A stretch of DNA of 64,000 bases, taken from Ensifer sp. LC163 (lineage in GTDB: Bacteria; Pseudomonadota; Alphaproteobacteria; Rhizobiales; Rhizobiaceae). This document shows positions 9,538 through 19,092 of the stretch, one piece after another. Position numbers and translations under genes: made by a program. The stretch's first letter is position 1, and the number at the start of each line of letters is the position of its first letter. The DNA lies in contig NZ_MBSS01000014.1 of the NCBI RefSeq assembly GCF_001695855.1, positions 1 to 64,000 of the forward strand, read 5' to 3'. The notes under the pieces were generated by a model. It was not told the DNA's origin. It ran no database searches and worked only from the letters and a program-made list of their open reading frames with translations.

Positions 9538-10569
9538 ATGAGCAAGGTACAGCTGCTACAAGCAGTGGAGTTGAGTAGTATCGAAGCAGGCGTGGCGAGG
9601 GATCGGCCCCCGAGACATACGCAAGAGATCGTCGGGAGATGTGCACAGCAGATGCATTTGGTGGCAAAACAGGGGGATGCTACACCGGAGAAACCGCTCG
9701 CCTTCACAGCGGACGGAATCTTGCGCAATCCGCTGCTGCGCGAGACGCTGCAGATCAGCGCCCGCGATCTGATGGCGGTTTATGATATTTTTCCGCGCGT
9801 GGCCCGTCTCGTCGCCTCCCACCAGAAATGGATCTTGAGCCAGGCCGCCTACGCGCTTCATCTTGAGCGCGACCCATCTCACCCTGATTCTGGTGTTACC
9901 GCCGCACGGCTTTTGAAGTTCATGCACGAAACCGGTGGTGCCAGCAGAAACACGGCGGCCGCATTCCTGGCTGAACTGCTCGCCTACAAACTGCTGCGCG
10001 ATGCCAGCGGCGAGCGGACAAACAAGAAGGTTCGCCCACTGGAGCCGACGGAAGTCAGCGAGAACGCGATGATGCGTTGGTTCATGAGCCAGATGGGCAC
10101 GCTCGACCGCCTTGATGGCAGGCGTCGGCTGGAGCATGTGGAGGCCGATACGTCGGTACTCGGACGCACGCAGCCGATCGCGGCCAGAATGCTCCTTTCC
10201 GACAAGAACTGGAGCGAGCCCCCCGAAGGCGTTGCCATCTTCGTCTGGACCGAATGCGGCGGCTTGTTACTCGACGATCTGATGGCGCGTCCCAAAAGTC
10301 TGACGCCTGTGGACGGGAAGGTCTGGCTCGAGCTCAATCTGGCTGAACTTGCGACGCATTACACGATTTCCAATACCCATGTCCGCAGACTGTTTACCAG
10401 GGCCCAGGACTCCGGCTACATCGGTCGATCGAACGACGGCGCGCGTGGCCGCTTCTGGATGAGTGCCCGGCTCGTGGACGAATATTGTCGCTGGCAGGCC
10501 GTCAAGCTCGCCGCATTGGCCAATGCGTATGAGAGAGCCACGGACGGTGCCGTCCGCTTGGCGGAATAG
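9538..10569 (+). CDS. Unknown protein with two helix-turn-helix-like segments
   Basis: I do not recognise a named family. The 343-residue protein has a MarR-like helical segment around residues 118-153 (VTAARLLKFMHETGGASRNT) and a second helix-turn-helix-like segment near 268-296 (LAELATHYTISNTHVRRLF). A short basic wing follows (SNDGARGRFW). This suggests a DNA-binding regulator with duplicated winged helices. No transmembrane segment is present. The ATG at 9538 is chosen because anything earlier overlaps the terminator; an ATG at 9652 with GGGAG upstream is an alternative. It follows the Tad-like pair but is transcribed separately. Confidence 0.6.
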   Translation: MSKVQLLQAVELSSIEAGVARDRPPRHTQEIVGRCAQQMHLVAKQGDATPEKPLAFTADGILRNPLLRETLQISARDLMAVYDIFPRVARLVASHQKWILSQAAYALHLERDPSHPDSGVTAARLLKFMHETGGASRNTAAAFLAELLAYKLLRDASGERTNKKVRPLEPTEVSENAMMRWFMSQMGTLDRLDGRRRLEHVEADTSVLGRTQPIAARMLLSDKNWSEPPEGVAIFVWTECGGLLLDDLMARPKSLTPVDGKVWLELNLAELATHYTISNTHVRRLFTRAQDSGYIGRSNDGARGRFWMSARLVDEYCRWQAVKLAALANAYERATDGAVRLAE

Positions 10570-10648
10570 CATCACCTCGCCCCAACCGTGGAGCGTTCCC
10601 GGTCCTTCATCAGCAGCTGTGCTGGGTGCCGACGCACGAAATCGGCCA

Positions 10649-10673
10649 TACAGCGCCGCGCGTCAAATCTGAC
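10649..10673 (+). repeat. Truncated RIME-like fragment
   Basis: The 25 bases from TACAGCGCCGCGCGTC to CTGAC match the left arm of the first RIME palindrome in the other copies, but the right arm and the second palindrome are missing. It lies in the 262-bp gap between the two-HTH protein and the convergent GFA gene, which holds nothing else I recognise. Confidence 0.6.
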
Positions 10674-10831
10674 CATCATTCTCTGCCCTGCTAACCAGAG
10701 CCCACCGATCGAGGTCGCGCCCTATCCAGACGCCCGGGCCATGAAACCGTCGCCAACTGCCTTGTTTCACCTGACGTTCGGGCGCGCACGAAGGCGTCAT
10801 CGCGTGGCGGCCGGAAGTGGCCTGCGCGGTC

Positions 10832-11230
10832 TTACGTCCGCTCTGCATCGAACTTCGGCAGCCCGTCGTCGATCTCGTAGAAGTCGCCCTTGTCGGCACA
10901 GAAAATGTGATAGCCGGGTTGGAGGTCCGTCGGCTTGTCGAAGGCGCCGGCCATGATCGAGGTGTAGTCGAGGCCATCCGATTTCCAGAACAGGGCTGAG
11001 CCGCAATGGCGGCAAAACCCCCGCTGGGCGCTATTGCTCGAGCGATACCAGGTCACGTCCTCGGCGCCCTCAAGTTCCATGTCGCGATCCAGGACATCGG
11101 TCGCGGCGTAGTAGAGACCCGTCTGCTTTCGGCATTGCGTGCAATGGCAAAAGATCAGCTTGCGCAGCTCGCCCCGTGTCTTGAAGCGCACTGCAGCGCA
11201 CAGGCAGCTGCCGCTATGGATATCCGACAT
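10832..11230 (-). CDS. GFA/CENP-V family zinc-binding protein
   Basis: A 132-residue member of the GFA family (glutathione-dependent formaldehyde-activating enzyme fold). Zinc-ligand cysteines are visible in GSCLCAAVRF, FCHCTQCRKQTG and GFCRHCGSALFW. Family members carry two zinc sites; few have proven formaldehyde-related activity, so the substrate is not inferred here. GGAGGGG lies just upstream of the ATG. A terminator separates it from the upstream DAHP synthase gene, so it has its own promoter or depends on read-through. Confidence 0.88.
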   Translation of the reverse strand: MSDIHSGSCLCAAVRFKTRGELRKLIFCHCTQCRKQTGLYYAATDVLDRDMELEGAEDVTWYRSSNSAQRGFCRHCGSALFWKSDGLDYTSIMAGAFDKPTDLQPGYHIFCADKGDFYEIDDGLPKFDAERT

Positions 11231-11254
11231 GGTCCCCTCCGACCTCCCTGAAAC

Positions 11255-11293
11255 GAAAAATGCCGGGCTAGCTTCGCGAGCCGGCCCGGCATT
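11255..11293 (-). terminator. Terminator of the DAHP synthase gene
   Basis: On the minus strand the 9-bp stem ATGCCGGGC / GCCCGGCAT with a 15-base loop runs into TTTTTCG, 62 bp after the DAHP synthase stop codon and upstream of the GFA gene. Confidence 0.85.
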
Positions 11294-11354
11294 GTCAATT
11301 TCATAGCGACGGCTCGAGATTCAGAAAAACTGAACCGTGGGCCGGACGTGACGA

Positions 11355-12728
11355 TCAGCCGTTGACGACCAGCTTCTTCTCGTCTCGGCCACCCTTCATG
11401 CGCTCGGCAAGCAGGAACGCCAGTTCCAGCGCCTGGTCCGCATTGAGGCGCGGATCGCAATGAGTGTGGTAGCGATCGGCCAGATCGTCGCCCGAAAGCG
11501 CGCGGGCGCCGCCGGTGCACTCGGTGACGTCGTTACCGGTCATCTCGATATGAATGCCGCCCGGATGCGAACCTTCCGCACGGTGGATCTGGAAGAAGCT
11601 CTCGACTTCCGACAGGATCCGCTCGAACGGCCGGGTCTTGTAGTTGTTGAGCGTGATCGTGTTGCCGTGCATCGGATCGCAGGACCAGACGACCTTCTTG
11701 CCTTCACGCTCCACCGCGCGGATGAGGCGCGGCAGGTGCTCGGCAACCTTATCGTGGCCGAAGCGGCAGATCAGCGTCAGGCGGCCGGCTTCGTTGGCCG
11801 GGTTGAGCAGGTCGATCAATTCCAGCAGGCCGTCGGCCGTCAACGACGGGCCACACTTGAGGCCGAGCGGGTTCTTGATACCGCGGCAATATTCGATGTG
11901 CGCATGGTCGGGTTGGCGGGTGCGGTCGCCGATCCAGATCATGTGGCCCGAAGTCGCGTACCAGTCGCCGGACGTGGAATCGACGCGCGTCAACGCCTGC
12001 TCGTAGCCGAGCAGCAGCGCCTCGTGGCTGGTGAAGAAATCGGTCTCGCGCAGGCTCGGATGGTTTTCCGAGGTGATGCCGATCGCCTTCATGAAATCCA
12101 TCGTCTCGGAGATCCGGTCGGCGAGCTTGCGGTAGCGTTCCGCCTGCGGGCTATCTTTGACGAAGCCGAGCATCCACTGGTGAACGTTGTCCAGGTTGGC
12201 ATAGCCACCCATCGCAAAAGCGCGCAGCAGGTTGAGCGTCGCGGCTGACTGGCGGTAGGCCATGATCTGCCGTTCCGGGTTCGGCACGCGGTCTTCTTCG
12301 GTGAACTCGATGCCGTTGATGATGTCGCCGCGGTAGCTCGGCAGCTCGACGTCGCCCTGCTTCTCGATGTTGGACGAGCGCGGCTTGGCAAACTGGCCGG
12401 CGATGCGGCCGACCTTGACCACCGGCTGCTGGGCGCCGAACGTCAGAACGACGGCCATCTGCAGGAAGGCGCGGAAGAAATCGCGGATCGTGTCGGCACC
12501 GTGCTCGGCAAAGCTCTCGGCGCAATCGCCGCCCTGCAGCAGAAAGCCGCGGCCCTCGGCAACATTGGCAAGAGCACTTTTCAGACGCCGCGCCTCACCG
12601 GCAAACACCAGCGGCGGATACTTCGCGAGCTTCGCTTCCGTTGCCGCAAGAGCTGCAAGGTCCGGATAGTCCGGAACCTGCTGGATGGGTTTCTGCCGCC
12701 AGCTATTCGGAGTCCAAGTCTGTGCCAT
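11355..12728 (-). CDS. Class II 3-deoxy-D-arabino-heptulosonate 7-phosphate (DAHP) synthase
   Basis: This enzyme condenses phosphoenolpyruvate and erythrose 4-phosphate, the first step of the shikimate pathway to aromatic amino acids. The 457-residue protein has the class II features: [13 protein letters not shown] with the metal-binding Cys, the [14 protein letters not shown] segment, and the C-terminal [19 protein letters not shown], followed by [19 protein letters not shown]. The class I (E. coli AroG) fold is not present. The start at 12728 ([10 protein letters not shown]) has AGGTGA upstream. The gene stands alone, 246 bp downstream of gor, and has its own terminator. Confidence 0.95.
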   Translation of the reverse strand: MAQTWTPNSWRQKPIQQVPDYPDLAALAATEAKLAKYPPLVFAGEARRLKSALANVAEGRGFLLQGGDCAESFAEHGADTIRDFFRAFLQMAVVLTFGAQQPVVKVGRIAGQFAKPRSSNIEKQGDVELPSYRGDIINGIEFTEEDRVPNPERQIMAYRQSAATLNLLRAFAMGGYANLDNVHQWMLGFVKDSPQAERYRKLADRISETMDFMKAIGITSENHPSLRETDFFTSHEALLLGYEQALTRVDSTSGDWYATSGHMIWIGDRTRQPDHAHIEYCRGIKNPLGLKCGPSLTADGLLELIDLLNPANEAGRLTLICRFGHDKVAEHLPRLIRAVEREGKKVVWSCDPMHGNTITLNNYKTRPFERILSEVESFFQIHRAEGSHPGGIHIEMTGNDVTECTGGARALSGDDLADRYHTHCDPRLNADQALELAFLLAERMKGGRDEKKLVVNG

Positions 12729-12974
12729 TTCGATCACCTGTTGTCTGCCGCGGACTTCGGTCCGCGCGGGTCGCACCCTGACGGTTTTGACACCGCCCGG
12801 TATTCGGAAATTTCACTCTAGTCCGCGTGCCCTGCTCCAGCGCGTGGCCAAGCCCTCGCGCCCGCTCGAAGCCGGTGACTTCGCGGATGCGGGCTTATAG
12901 ACGTTAAGCGATGGCTTGGAAAGACATCCTACCAGAATTCATGGATTCCGGCGCCAGCAAAGCGACCGCCCTGC

Positions 12975-14366
12975 TCAGCCGACGCGCTCGCCCTTGCGCA
13001 GGCGATAGGTTGGCGCATACATCGTCACGAGCTCCTCCGATCCCGTCGGGTGAACGGCCATGGTGCGGTCGAAGTCGTCCTTGGTGCACCCGGCCTTCAG
13101 CGAAATGCCGAGCAACTGCGCCATCTCGCCGGCATCGTGGCCGAGAATGTGGGCGCCCAGCACCTTGCGGTCGGCAGCGTTGACGATCAGCTTCATGATC
13201 ATCTTTTCCTTGCGGCCGGAAAGCGTCGCCTTCATCGGTCGGAACTCGGCGCGATAGACTTCCAGCTCCTCGAACTGGCGTGCCGCCTGCTCCTCGCTGA
13301 GGCCGACGGTGCCGATCTCCGGCTGGGAGAAGACTGCAGTCGCGATCAAGTCGTGGTCGGGCGATACCGGGTTGTTCCCGTATTCGGTCTCGATGAAGCA
13401 CATAGCCTCGTGAATGGCGACCGGCGTCAGCTGGACGCGGTCGGTTACGTCGCCGAGCGCATAAATGCCGGGCGCGCTCGTGCGCGAGAAGGCGTCGACG
13501 ACGATCGCGCCGCGCTCGTCCGTGTTCACGCCGGCGCTCTCCAGCCCCAGCCCCTTGGTGTTCGGCACACGACCGAGTGCCAGCATGATCTGATCGACGG
13601 CAATTTCGCCGTGTTTCATCGTCTGCGCCACGCGCTTGCCGTCTGCGCCCGTGGCCACCGACTGAATGATGTCCTCGCAAAGGATTCGGATACCCTTTTC
13701 CTCCATCGCCTTGTGCAGACCGCGGCGGAGATCCTGGTCGAAGCGCGAGAGGATTTCCTTGCCGCGATAGATCAGCGTCGTCTCGACACCGAGACCATGG
13801 AACACATTGGCGAACTCGACCGCGATGTAGCCACCGCCGGCAATCAGGATCGACTTCGGAAGTTCGGGGAGGTCGAAAGCTTCATTTGAAGAGATGCAGA
13901 GTTCATGACCCGGCAAAGCGCCATGCGGCGTCGGATGCCCACCTACGGCAATGACGATGCGTTCTGCGGTCACGGTCTTGCCGGTATCGAGCAGGCGAAC
14001 CGTATTCGGGCCAACAAGCTGCGCCCGCGTGCGCAGGATCTCCGCGCCGGCATTGGCGAGCCCCTTCTCGTAGAGGCCTTCAAGGCGCGTGATCTCCTGT
14101 TCCTTGGCCGCCACGAGCTTTTGCCAATCGAACCGGCTTTCACCGACGGTCCAACCGAAGCCGGCCGCATCCTCGAAATGTTCGGAATATTGCGACGCGT
14201 ACACATAGAGCTTCTTCGGCACGCAGCCACGGATGACGCAGGTGCCGCCATAACGGAACTCTTCGGCGATCGCCACTTTCTTGCCGAGGCTCGCTGCCAA
14301 CCGAGCGCTTCTGACGCCACCCGAACCGCCGCCGATTACGAAGAGGTCATAGTCGAAAGCGGGCAT
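12975..14366 (-). CDS. gor: Glutathione-disulfide reductase
   Basis: This flavoenzyme reduces oxidised glutathione with NADPH in the cytoplasm. The 463-residue protein shows the FAD-binding GGGSGGVRSARLA and the redox-active disulfide Cys43/Cys48 in GGTCVIRGCVPKKL. It also has a second dinucleotide site (ILIAGGGYIAVEFANVF) and the C-terminal dimerisation/active-site motif AVHPTGSEELVTM with the catalytic His-Glu. The start at 14366 (MPAFDYDLFV) has AGGAG at good spacing. It lies just downstream of the DUF2059 gene but behind that gene's terminator, as in other rhizobial chromosomes. Confidence 0.96.
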   Translation of the reverse strand: MPAFDYDLFVIGGGSGGVRSARLAASLGKKVAIAEEFRYGGTCVIRGCVPKKLYVYASQYSEHFEDAAGFGWTVGESRFDWQKLVAAKEQEITRLEGLYEKGLANAGAEILRTRAQLVGPNTVRLLDTGKTVTAERIVIAVGGHPTPHGALPGHELCISSNEAFDLPELPKSILIAGGGYIAVEFANVFHGLGVETTLIYRGKEILSRFDQDLRRGLHKAMEEKGIRILCEDIIQSVATGADGKRVAQTMKHGEIAVDQIMLALGRVPNTKGLGLESAGVNTDERGAIVVDAFSRTSAPGIYALGDVTDRVQLTPVAIHEAMCFIETEYGNNPVSPDHDLIATAVFSQPEIGTVGLSEEQAARQFEELEVYRAEFRPMKATLSGRKEKMIMKLIVNAADRKVLGAHILGHDAGEMAQLLGISLKAGCTKDDFDRTMAVHPTGSEELVTMYAPTYRLRKGERVG

Positions 14367-14496
14367 GGTGAACTCCTGAAGGTCGTGCAGACTGCAATTG
14401 GGATGATAGGGACACAATGCTATCGGCGTTTCGCCGACCGCATGCCCCGCCCGGGGTGGGAGCCCCGTCGCAGGCACATATAGGGTTGCACTGCGG

Positions 14497-14525
14497 AAAA
14501 AGAAAAGCCCGGATCGCTCCGGGCT
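14497..14525 (-). terminator. Terminator of the DUF2059 gene
   Basis: On the minus strand an 8-bp stem (AGCCCGGA / TCCGGGCT) with a GCGA loop is followed by TTTCTTTTT, 38 bp past the DUF2059 stop and before gor. Confidence 0.85.
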
Positions 14526-14562
14526 CCTCAAAACGTGATGTGATTGCTCGACTGGCCCGAGG

Positions 14563-15111
14563 TTATTGGGCGGGCGTCTGGACCGTGCCTTCAACAAGTG
14601 CCGGGGCCGACGTGCCGACCTTGGCGTCGAGCGACTTGGTCGCTTCGGTGTTGAGGTCCCGCGAAACGCCGGCTGCCCAGATGTCGGCCGCCTTCAGCAA
14701 TTCGCGCGAAGCGATCGGGCCATCATTCAGGAGCTTCTTGCCGGCGGTCGAGTTGTAGAACTCCGTGATGGCGTTCAACTCTTCGAGCGTAAAGGTCTTG
14801 GCGTAGATCGTCGCCGCCTCATGCTCGAGGTCGGCGCGGCGTGATGCCAAGGACAAAGCCTTTTCATCGACGGTCGCGGTGATCAGTTCCTGGAAGTTCG
14901 GCGAGGCCTGGATCAGGGTGTTCTTCAGACGCTCGGCCAGGTTCGGCAGGATGTTGTCGAAGTTGTTGGTCACACCGAGTGCGGCGATGGTCGCGCGAGC
15001 GGCCTTGACCTGGTCTTCAGACACGTCCTGAGCCTGGACCGCCGGAATGGATGCAGAAAGGAGAACCGCGGTGACTGCGAATGTGCGTACAAGACCTGCG
15101 AGTTTGTTCAT
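14563..15111 (-). CDS. DUF2059 periplasmic protein
   Basis: A 182-residue exported protein of the DUF2059 family. The N-terminus is a Sec signal peptide (MNKLAGLVRTFAVTAVLLSA) with likely cleavage after VQA. The mature part is helical and contains the family hallmark TFTLEELNAITEFYNSTAGK followed by a KLL segment. Family function is not established. The start at 15111 is chosen because it gives the signal peptide at the exact N-terminus; AGGAG lies 11 bp upstream, slightly far. It sits between rpiA and gor, and its terminator suggests independent or rpiA-linked transcription. Confidence 0.9.
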   Translation of the reverse strand: MNKLAGLVRTFAVTAVLLSASIPAVQAQDVSEDQVKAARATIAALGVTNNFDNILPNLAERLKNTLIQASPNFQELITATVDEKALSLASRRADLEHEAATIYAKTFTLEELNAITEFYNSTAGKKLLNDGPIASRELLKAADIWAAGVSRDLNTEATKSLDAKVGTSAPALVEGTVQTPAQ

Positions 15112-15232
15112 TTTTATCCATGCTCCTGTGTTTGTCGCATGCTGCCCGGGCGATTGCCGCCGCCAGGCCCGCATGTGTGGTAACCTGTTTTCTTCACCGT
15201 TCCCTGCTCCTGGCGGAGCATTGGAAACCAGC

Positions 15233-15928
15233 TCAAGACGCGGTCAGAATGCGTGCCTCTTCCGGTCCGGCAATAATTGCCAGCGACGCGATGCCGATGA
15301 AAAGCCCATGCTCGACGACACCGGGAATGGCATTCAGCTCTCCCGCGAGCGCATCTGCATCAGGAATACGGCCAAAAGATGCATCAAGAATGAGGTGTCC
15401 ACCGTCGGTCTTGAATGGCCCGTCACCTGACTTGCGCACGGAGATATCGCCGGAAAGGCCGAGGCGCGAAGCCACCTTTTCGATGGCGATACGCGTCGCC
15501 ACCTGCCCAAACGGATTGACCTCTATCGGCAGCTTGAACGCGCCGAGCACGTCGACGACTTTGGTTTCGTCGGCGATGACGATCATGCGCTTGGAAGCGG
15601 CCGCGACGATCTTCTCGCGCAGCAACGCGCCGCCGCCGCCCTTGATCAGTCGCAACTGGCCATCGACCTCGTCGGCGCCATCGATCGTCAGGTCCAGTTC
15701 CGGCAGCTCGTCCAGCGATTTCAGCTGCACGCCGAGCTCCAGGCAAAGACGCGCCGTGCGCTCGGAGGTCGGAACACCTTCGATGCGAAAGCCTGCAGAG
15801 ACCTTCTCGGCCAAGAGCCGAACGAACTCCTCCGCAGTCGATCCCGTCCCGATGCCGAGCCGCATGCCGTCTTCGACATATTCGAGCGCCGCTGCCGCGG
15901 CTTTGATTTTCATTTGGCGGGCGTCCAT
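15233..15928 (-). CDS. rpiA: Ribose-5-phosphate isomerase A
   Basis: This enzyme interconverts ribose 5-phosphate and ribulose 5-phosphate in the pentose phosphate pathway. The 231-residue protein has the RpiA motifs [15 protein letters not shown] (phosphate loop), [11 protein letters not shown] with the catalytic Asp pair, and [14 protein letters not shown]. The [13 protein letters not shown] segment near the C-terminus is also typical. Length is normal for the family. Upstream on the minus strand, AAGGGAG precedes the start. The gene is divergent from gph, with about 220 bp between the chosen starts. Confidence 0.96.
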   Translation of the reverse strand: MDARQMKIKAAAAALEYVEDGMRLGIGTGSTAEEFVRLLAEKVSAGFRIEGVPTSERTARLCLELGVQLKSLDELPELDLTIDGADEVDGQLRLIKGGGGALLREKIVAAASKRMIVIADETKVVDVLGAFKLPIEVNPFGQVATRIAIEKVASRLGLSGDISVRKSGDGPFKTDGGHLILDASFGRIPDADALAGELNAIPGVVEHGLFIGIASLAIIAGPEEARILTAS

Positions 15929-16150
15929 ACGCCAGTCGCTCCCTTTTGTTCACCGGATGTAGCTATGGTGACCCATCTTCTCCATCCGTTTTCCGCACAG
16001 ACACTTACACGCCCGAAGCTGCAAACAAAAGCCAAAATCAGGGCCCCAGCCCGGATTCCTGGCCCGTTCCCACACACACTTGCCATTGCATTCTGCTGCA
16101 ACTTCGCCTACCCGAACGGCAACTCTTTCCGGTTATGCGAGGTTCACCTC

Positions 16151-16828
16151 TTGTCTTCCCCCATTGTCGTCTTTGATCTCGACGGAACCCTTGTCGATAC
16201 GGCGCCGGATCTGGTGGCGAGCCTCAACCATGCGGTGACCCAGGCGGGTGTCGAGCCGGTCACATACCGCGACCTCACCCACCTTGTCGGCCACGGTGCC
16301 CGCGCGATGATCGAGCGCACCTTCGCGCTTCGCAGCAAGCCGCTCGATGAGGATGCCCTCGCCTGGCAGATGAAGGAGTTCGTCGACTTCTACCATGGCT
16401 CCATGCCCGGTGATTCCCTGCCCTATCCCGGCATGCTCGACGCGCTCGACCGCCTGTCGGCGGCGGGCTTCAAGCTCGCGGTCTGCACCAACAAGCCGGA
16501 GATGCTGGCAAACCGGCTGCTCGAACGCCTCGGCCTCATCGATCGCTTCGCGGCGGTTTCCGGTGGCGACACGTTCGAAATCCGCAAGCCGAATGCCGAC
16601 CACCTGCTGCGCACGATCGCCAATGCCGGCGGCAGTGCTGCGCATTCGGTGATGATCGGCGACAGCCTCAATGACATTCTGGTGGCCCGCAACGCCGCGA
16701 TCCCATCGATCGCCGTGCCGTTCGGCTATTCCGACGTTCCGATCGAAAGCCTGGAGCCGACAGTGATCATCCGCCACTTCGACGAACTGACACCGGCGCT
16801 GGTCACTGGACTTTTCAACGGCAAGTGA
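16151..16828 (+). CDS. gph: Phosphoglycolate phosphatase (HAD superfamily)
   Basis: This enzyme hydrolyses 2-phosphoglycolate, a by-product of DNA repair and of oxygenase activity. The 225-residue protein has HAD motif I FDLDGTLVDT (Asp9/Asp11), motif II VCTNKP, Lys in FEIRKPNADHL and motif IV MIGDSLNDI, with an alpha-helical cap between motifs I and II. No ATG exists near motif I. The TTG at 16151 is chosen because GAGG lies 8 bp upstream and it places motif I at the usual distance; the frame is open far upstream only by chance. It is divergent from rpiA. Confidence 0.9.
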   Translation: MSSPIVVFDLDGTLVDTAPDLVASLNHAVTQAGVEPVTYRDLTHLVGHGARAMIERTFALRSKPLDEDALAWQMKEFVDFYHGSMPGDSLPYPGMLDALDRLSAAGFKLAVCTNKPEMLANRLLERLGLIDRFAAVSGGDTFEIRKPNADHLLRTIANAGGSAAHSVMIGDSLNDILVARNAAIPSIAVPFGYSDVPIESLEPTVIIRHFDELTPALVTGLFNGK

Positions 16829-17003
16829 CGAATAGCACCCGCCGGGGCGCGTCACCTCCGGACCCGATCATTTTTGATCGACGGCAAGCGCGACGACGGT
16901 CGATGATCTTTGCGGAGCAGGTGTCGCAGGACTTCGCACCACCGTCGCCGCTTTCATGACGGCACGCCGGTTTCCCTTCGCGCCACCACAGCCAAAAGAC
17001 GAA

Positions 17004-17044
17004 AAGACCCCCGCGGAGATGCTCCACAGGGGTCTTGCATTCTA
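17004..17044 (-). terminator. Possible terminator between gph and the L,D-transpeptidase gene
   Basis: On the minus strand the 8-bp stem AAGACCCC / GGGGTCTT is followed by TTCGTCTTTT. It would stop transcripts from the L,D-transpeptidase gene after the RIME copy. The 368-bp gap 16829-17196 otherwise holds only the repeat. Confidence 0.5.
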
Positions 17045-17068
17045 TGACCGAACGCAGCGCCGTTGGTT

Positions 17069-17174
17069 ACTGCCTAATTCCTTAAATCGGATCCGATTTA
17101 AGGATAAAATTATGCAGCAAGTTTGAAGCGTTACAGCGTCCCTTGCGCGTCACATTTGACGCGCGGCGCTGTAG
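17069..17174 (-). repeat. RIME-like double palindrome, copy 3 (reverse)
   Basis: Same two-palindrome element as at 1655 but inverted. It begins ACTGCCTAATTCCTTAAATC, has the inner ATCGGATCCGAT palindrome, and ends with GACGCGCGGCGCTGTAG. It starts 23 bp beyond the stop codon of the L,D-transpeptidase gene. Confidence 0.8.
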
Positions 17175-17196
17175 CGGCGACATGCCCGGATGTGTC

Positions 17197-19092
17197 TTAC
17201 CCCTCGGCCCTGCGGGCGTTGCGGGTCGCGTCGAAGGCGCGGTCCATATACATATCGCGCTCATACACGTCGTCGAAATACTCGATGACACCGTCCTTGT
17301 TTGGCCAGGCGGTGAAGTAGGCGACGTAAACCGGAACCTTCTGCGGCACCTGCAGCGCCTTGTTGCTGCCACCGCCGATTTCCTTGCCGACATCCTCGAC
17401 GCTGGTGCCGAGCACCGCCGCTGCCATCCGGCGCGGATCGGCAAGCCGCACGCAACCATGGCTCAGGGCACGCTGGTCACGCTTGAAGAAGCTCTTCGAC
17501 GGCGTGTCGTGCATGTAGATGGCGTGCGCATTCGGGAACAGGATCTTCAACTCGCCAAGCGCATTGTCGCTGCTCGGCGGCTGACGTACGGCAACAGAGG
17601 CCGTCGATCCATTCCAGTTGACCGAAGATGACGGCACGGAACGGCCGCCGATCTCGACCTGGTAGCCCATCCGGTCGAGATAGCCGGGATCGTTGCGCAG
17701 CTTCGGCAGCATCTCATTGATGATGATCGACTGCGGCACGCCCCAGTAAGGATTGACCTCGACGGTCTGAATCTCGTCCTGGAAGAAATAGGTCTGGTTC
17801 GCCTTGGAGCCGACGACGACGCGCATGGAAAACTGCTCGGCGCCATTGTCGGTATAGGAGGCGGTAAAGGCCGGCTGGTTGATGAAGACATAGCGGTTGC
17901 CCAGACCATCGGGAAGCCAGCGCGCCTGTTCCATGGCGACTTCGAGCTTGTTGATCTTGCTTGCCACGGTATCGCCGCCCGTCAGGATGCGCAGCGACGC
18001 CTGCCCGACGACGCCATCGGCCTTCAGACTGTTTTCCTTCTGGAACGCTTCGACCAGCAGAACCAGCTCGGGCGTGTATTCGGGAGTTCCCTGATAGGAG
18101 GCGAGCACCGCAGCATAGTCCGCCTTCAGTGTCTCGGAGCCTTTGATGCGGATCCCGGCGACAATATTGGCAAGTTCAGGATTGCTCTGGCCCGGCTTCA
18201 ACAGCGTGCCCGGCGCGATTTCGACGCGCTGTTCCACACCCTTTTCGGCGCGAAGACGCTCGAGCTCCACCGACAACGCCGCAAACTGCTCGCTCTTCGG
18301 GTTCTGATCGTTGAGCAACGTAGCAACATCGGAGCTTGCCGACATCTTGTCGAGGAACGCGCCGAGATCGACGGTCTTACGCTTGAAATCGTGATAGCCC
18401 GAGATCTTGTTGGGATCGATGCGGCCACGCACCGTATCCTGGACATAGGAAAGCGTTGCCGCCGACAACGAGATTTCGAACTGAACAAGCTCCTTTCCGC
18501 GTGCGATCATATCGCCGCGGTCGAAGTCGTCAGCCGGCACTTGAACGGCATAATCCTGCGGATCGAGACCGACCTTTGCCGCGTCAGCAAGAACGGCGAT
18601 CGCCGCCTTCGCCCGCGCATTGACCGCGGCGCCGTCGATCCAGACGAAATCCGAACGCGAGCCGTAATGGGTCTCGATGGCTTTTGCCACGTCCGAGCTC
18701 GCACGAACCTCAATATCAGGCATGAATTGGCGGGCGTCGGCAAGCGGCCCACGCAGCATCGGCGGCAGCGCGCCGTTGCGCACGGAACCGGTGACGACCG
18801 GATCGAGCAGCTTGTCGGTGGCGATCCGACGCAGAGGCTCAGCCTTATAGGTGTAGTAGCGAGGGCCGACCACCTTCGGCAGCGGCTTGGAAACCGTCTT
18901 CTGCTGCGGTTGAACCATGGAATCGACGCCAGGCAGCGGCTGGGTGGACTGCATTTCCTGCTGCGGCGTCTTCTTCTTGCCGCCACGGATAAAGTCCATC
19001 AACGTGATGGCCTCAGCCGGCCGCACATCGAAGGTTGCAATCGAACAGCCGCTCATGAGCGCTACGATCGCTGCCGTCTTGAAAATTCTCAT
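17197..19092 (-). CDS. Large L,D-transpeptidase (YcbB/LdtD type)
   Basis: This periplasmic enzyme forms 3-3 peptidoglycan cross-links or attaches proteins to peptidoglycan. The 631-residue protein has an N-terminal secretion signal (residues 1-28, ending AEA; LMSGC at 12-16 is a marginal lipobox) and a scaffold domain at about 90-330. A peptidoglycan-binding repeat follows (LVEAFQKENSLKADGVVGQA). The YkuD catalytic domain contains HDTPSKSFF and SHGCVRLADP, with the nucleophile Cys547. Length and domain order match the large LdtD class, the major cross-linking class in rhizobia. GGGGA lies upstream of the start. Confidence 0.93.
   Translation of the reverse strand: MRIFKTAAIVALMSGCSIATFDVRPAEAITLMDFIRGGKKKTPQQEMQSTQPLPGVDSMVQPQQKTVSKPLPKVVGPRYYTYKAEPLRRIATDKLLDPVVTGSVRNGALPPMLRGPLADARQFMPDIEVRASSDVAKAIETHYGSRSDFVWIDGAAVNARAKAAIAVLADAAKVGLDPQDYAVQVPADDFDRGDMIARGKELVQFEISLSAATLSYVQDTVRGRIDPNKISGYHDFKRKTVDLGAFLDKMSASSDVATLLNDQNPKSEQFAALSVELERLRAEKGVEQRVEIAPGTLLKPGQSNPELANIVAGIRIKGSETLKADYAAVLASYQGTPEYTPELVLLVEAFQKENSLKADGVVGQASLRILTGGDTVASKINKLEVAMEQARWLPDGLGNRYVFINQPAFTASYTDNGAEQFSMRVVVGSKANQTYFFQDEIQTVEVNPYWGVPQSIIINEMLPKLRNDPGYLDRMGYQVEIGGRSVPSSSVNWNGSTASVAVRQPPSSDNALGELKILFPNAHAIYMHDTPSKSFFKRDQRALSHGCVRLADPRRMAAAVLGTSVEDVGKEIGGGSNKALQVPQKVPVYVAYFTAWPNKDGVIEYFDDVYERDMYMDRAFDATRNARRAEG

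Noticed and set aside
16815-17027. 70-codon minus-strand frame beyond gph
   Set aside because: It runs through the terminator hairpin at 17004 and has no recognisable motif or good ribosome site.
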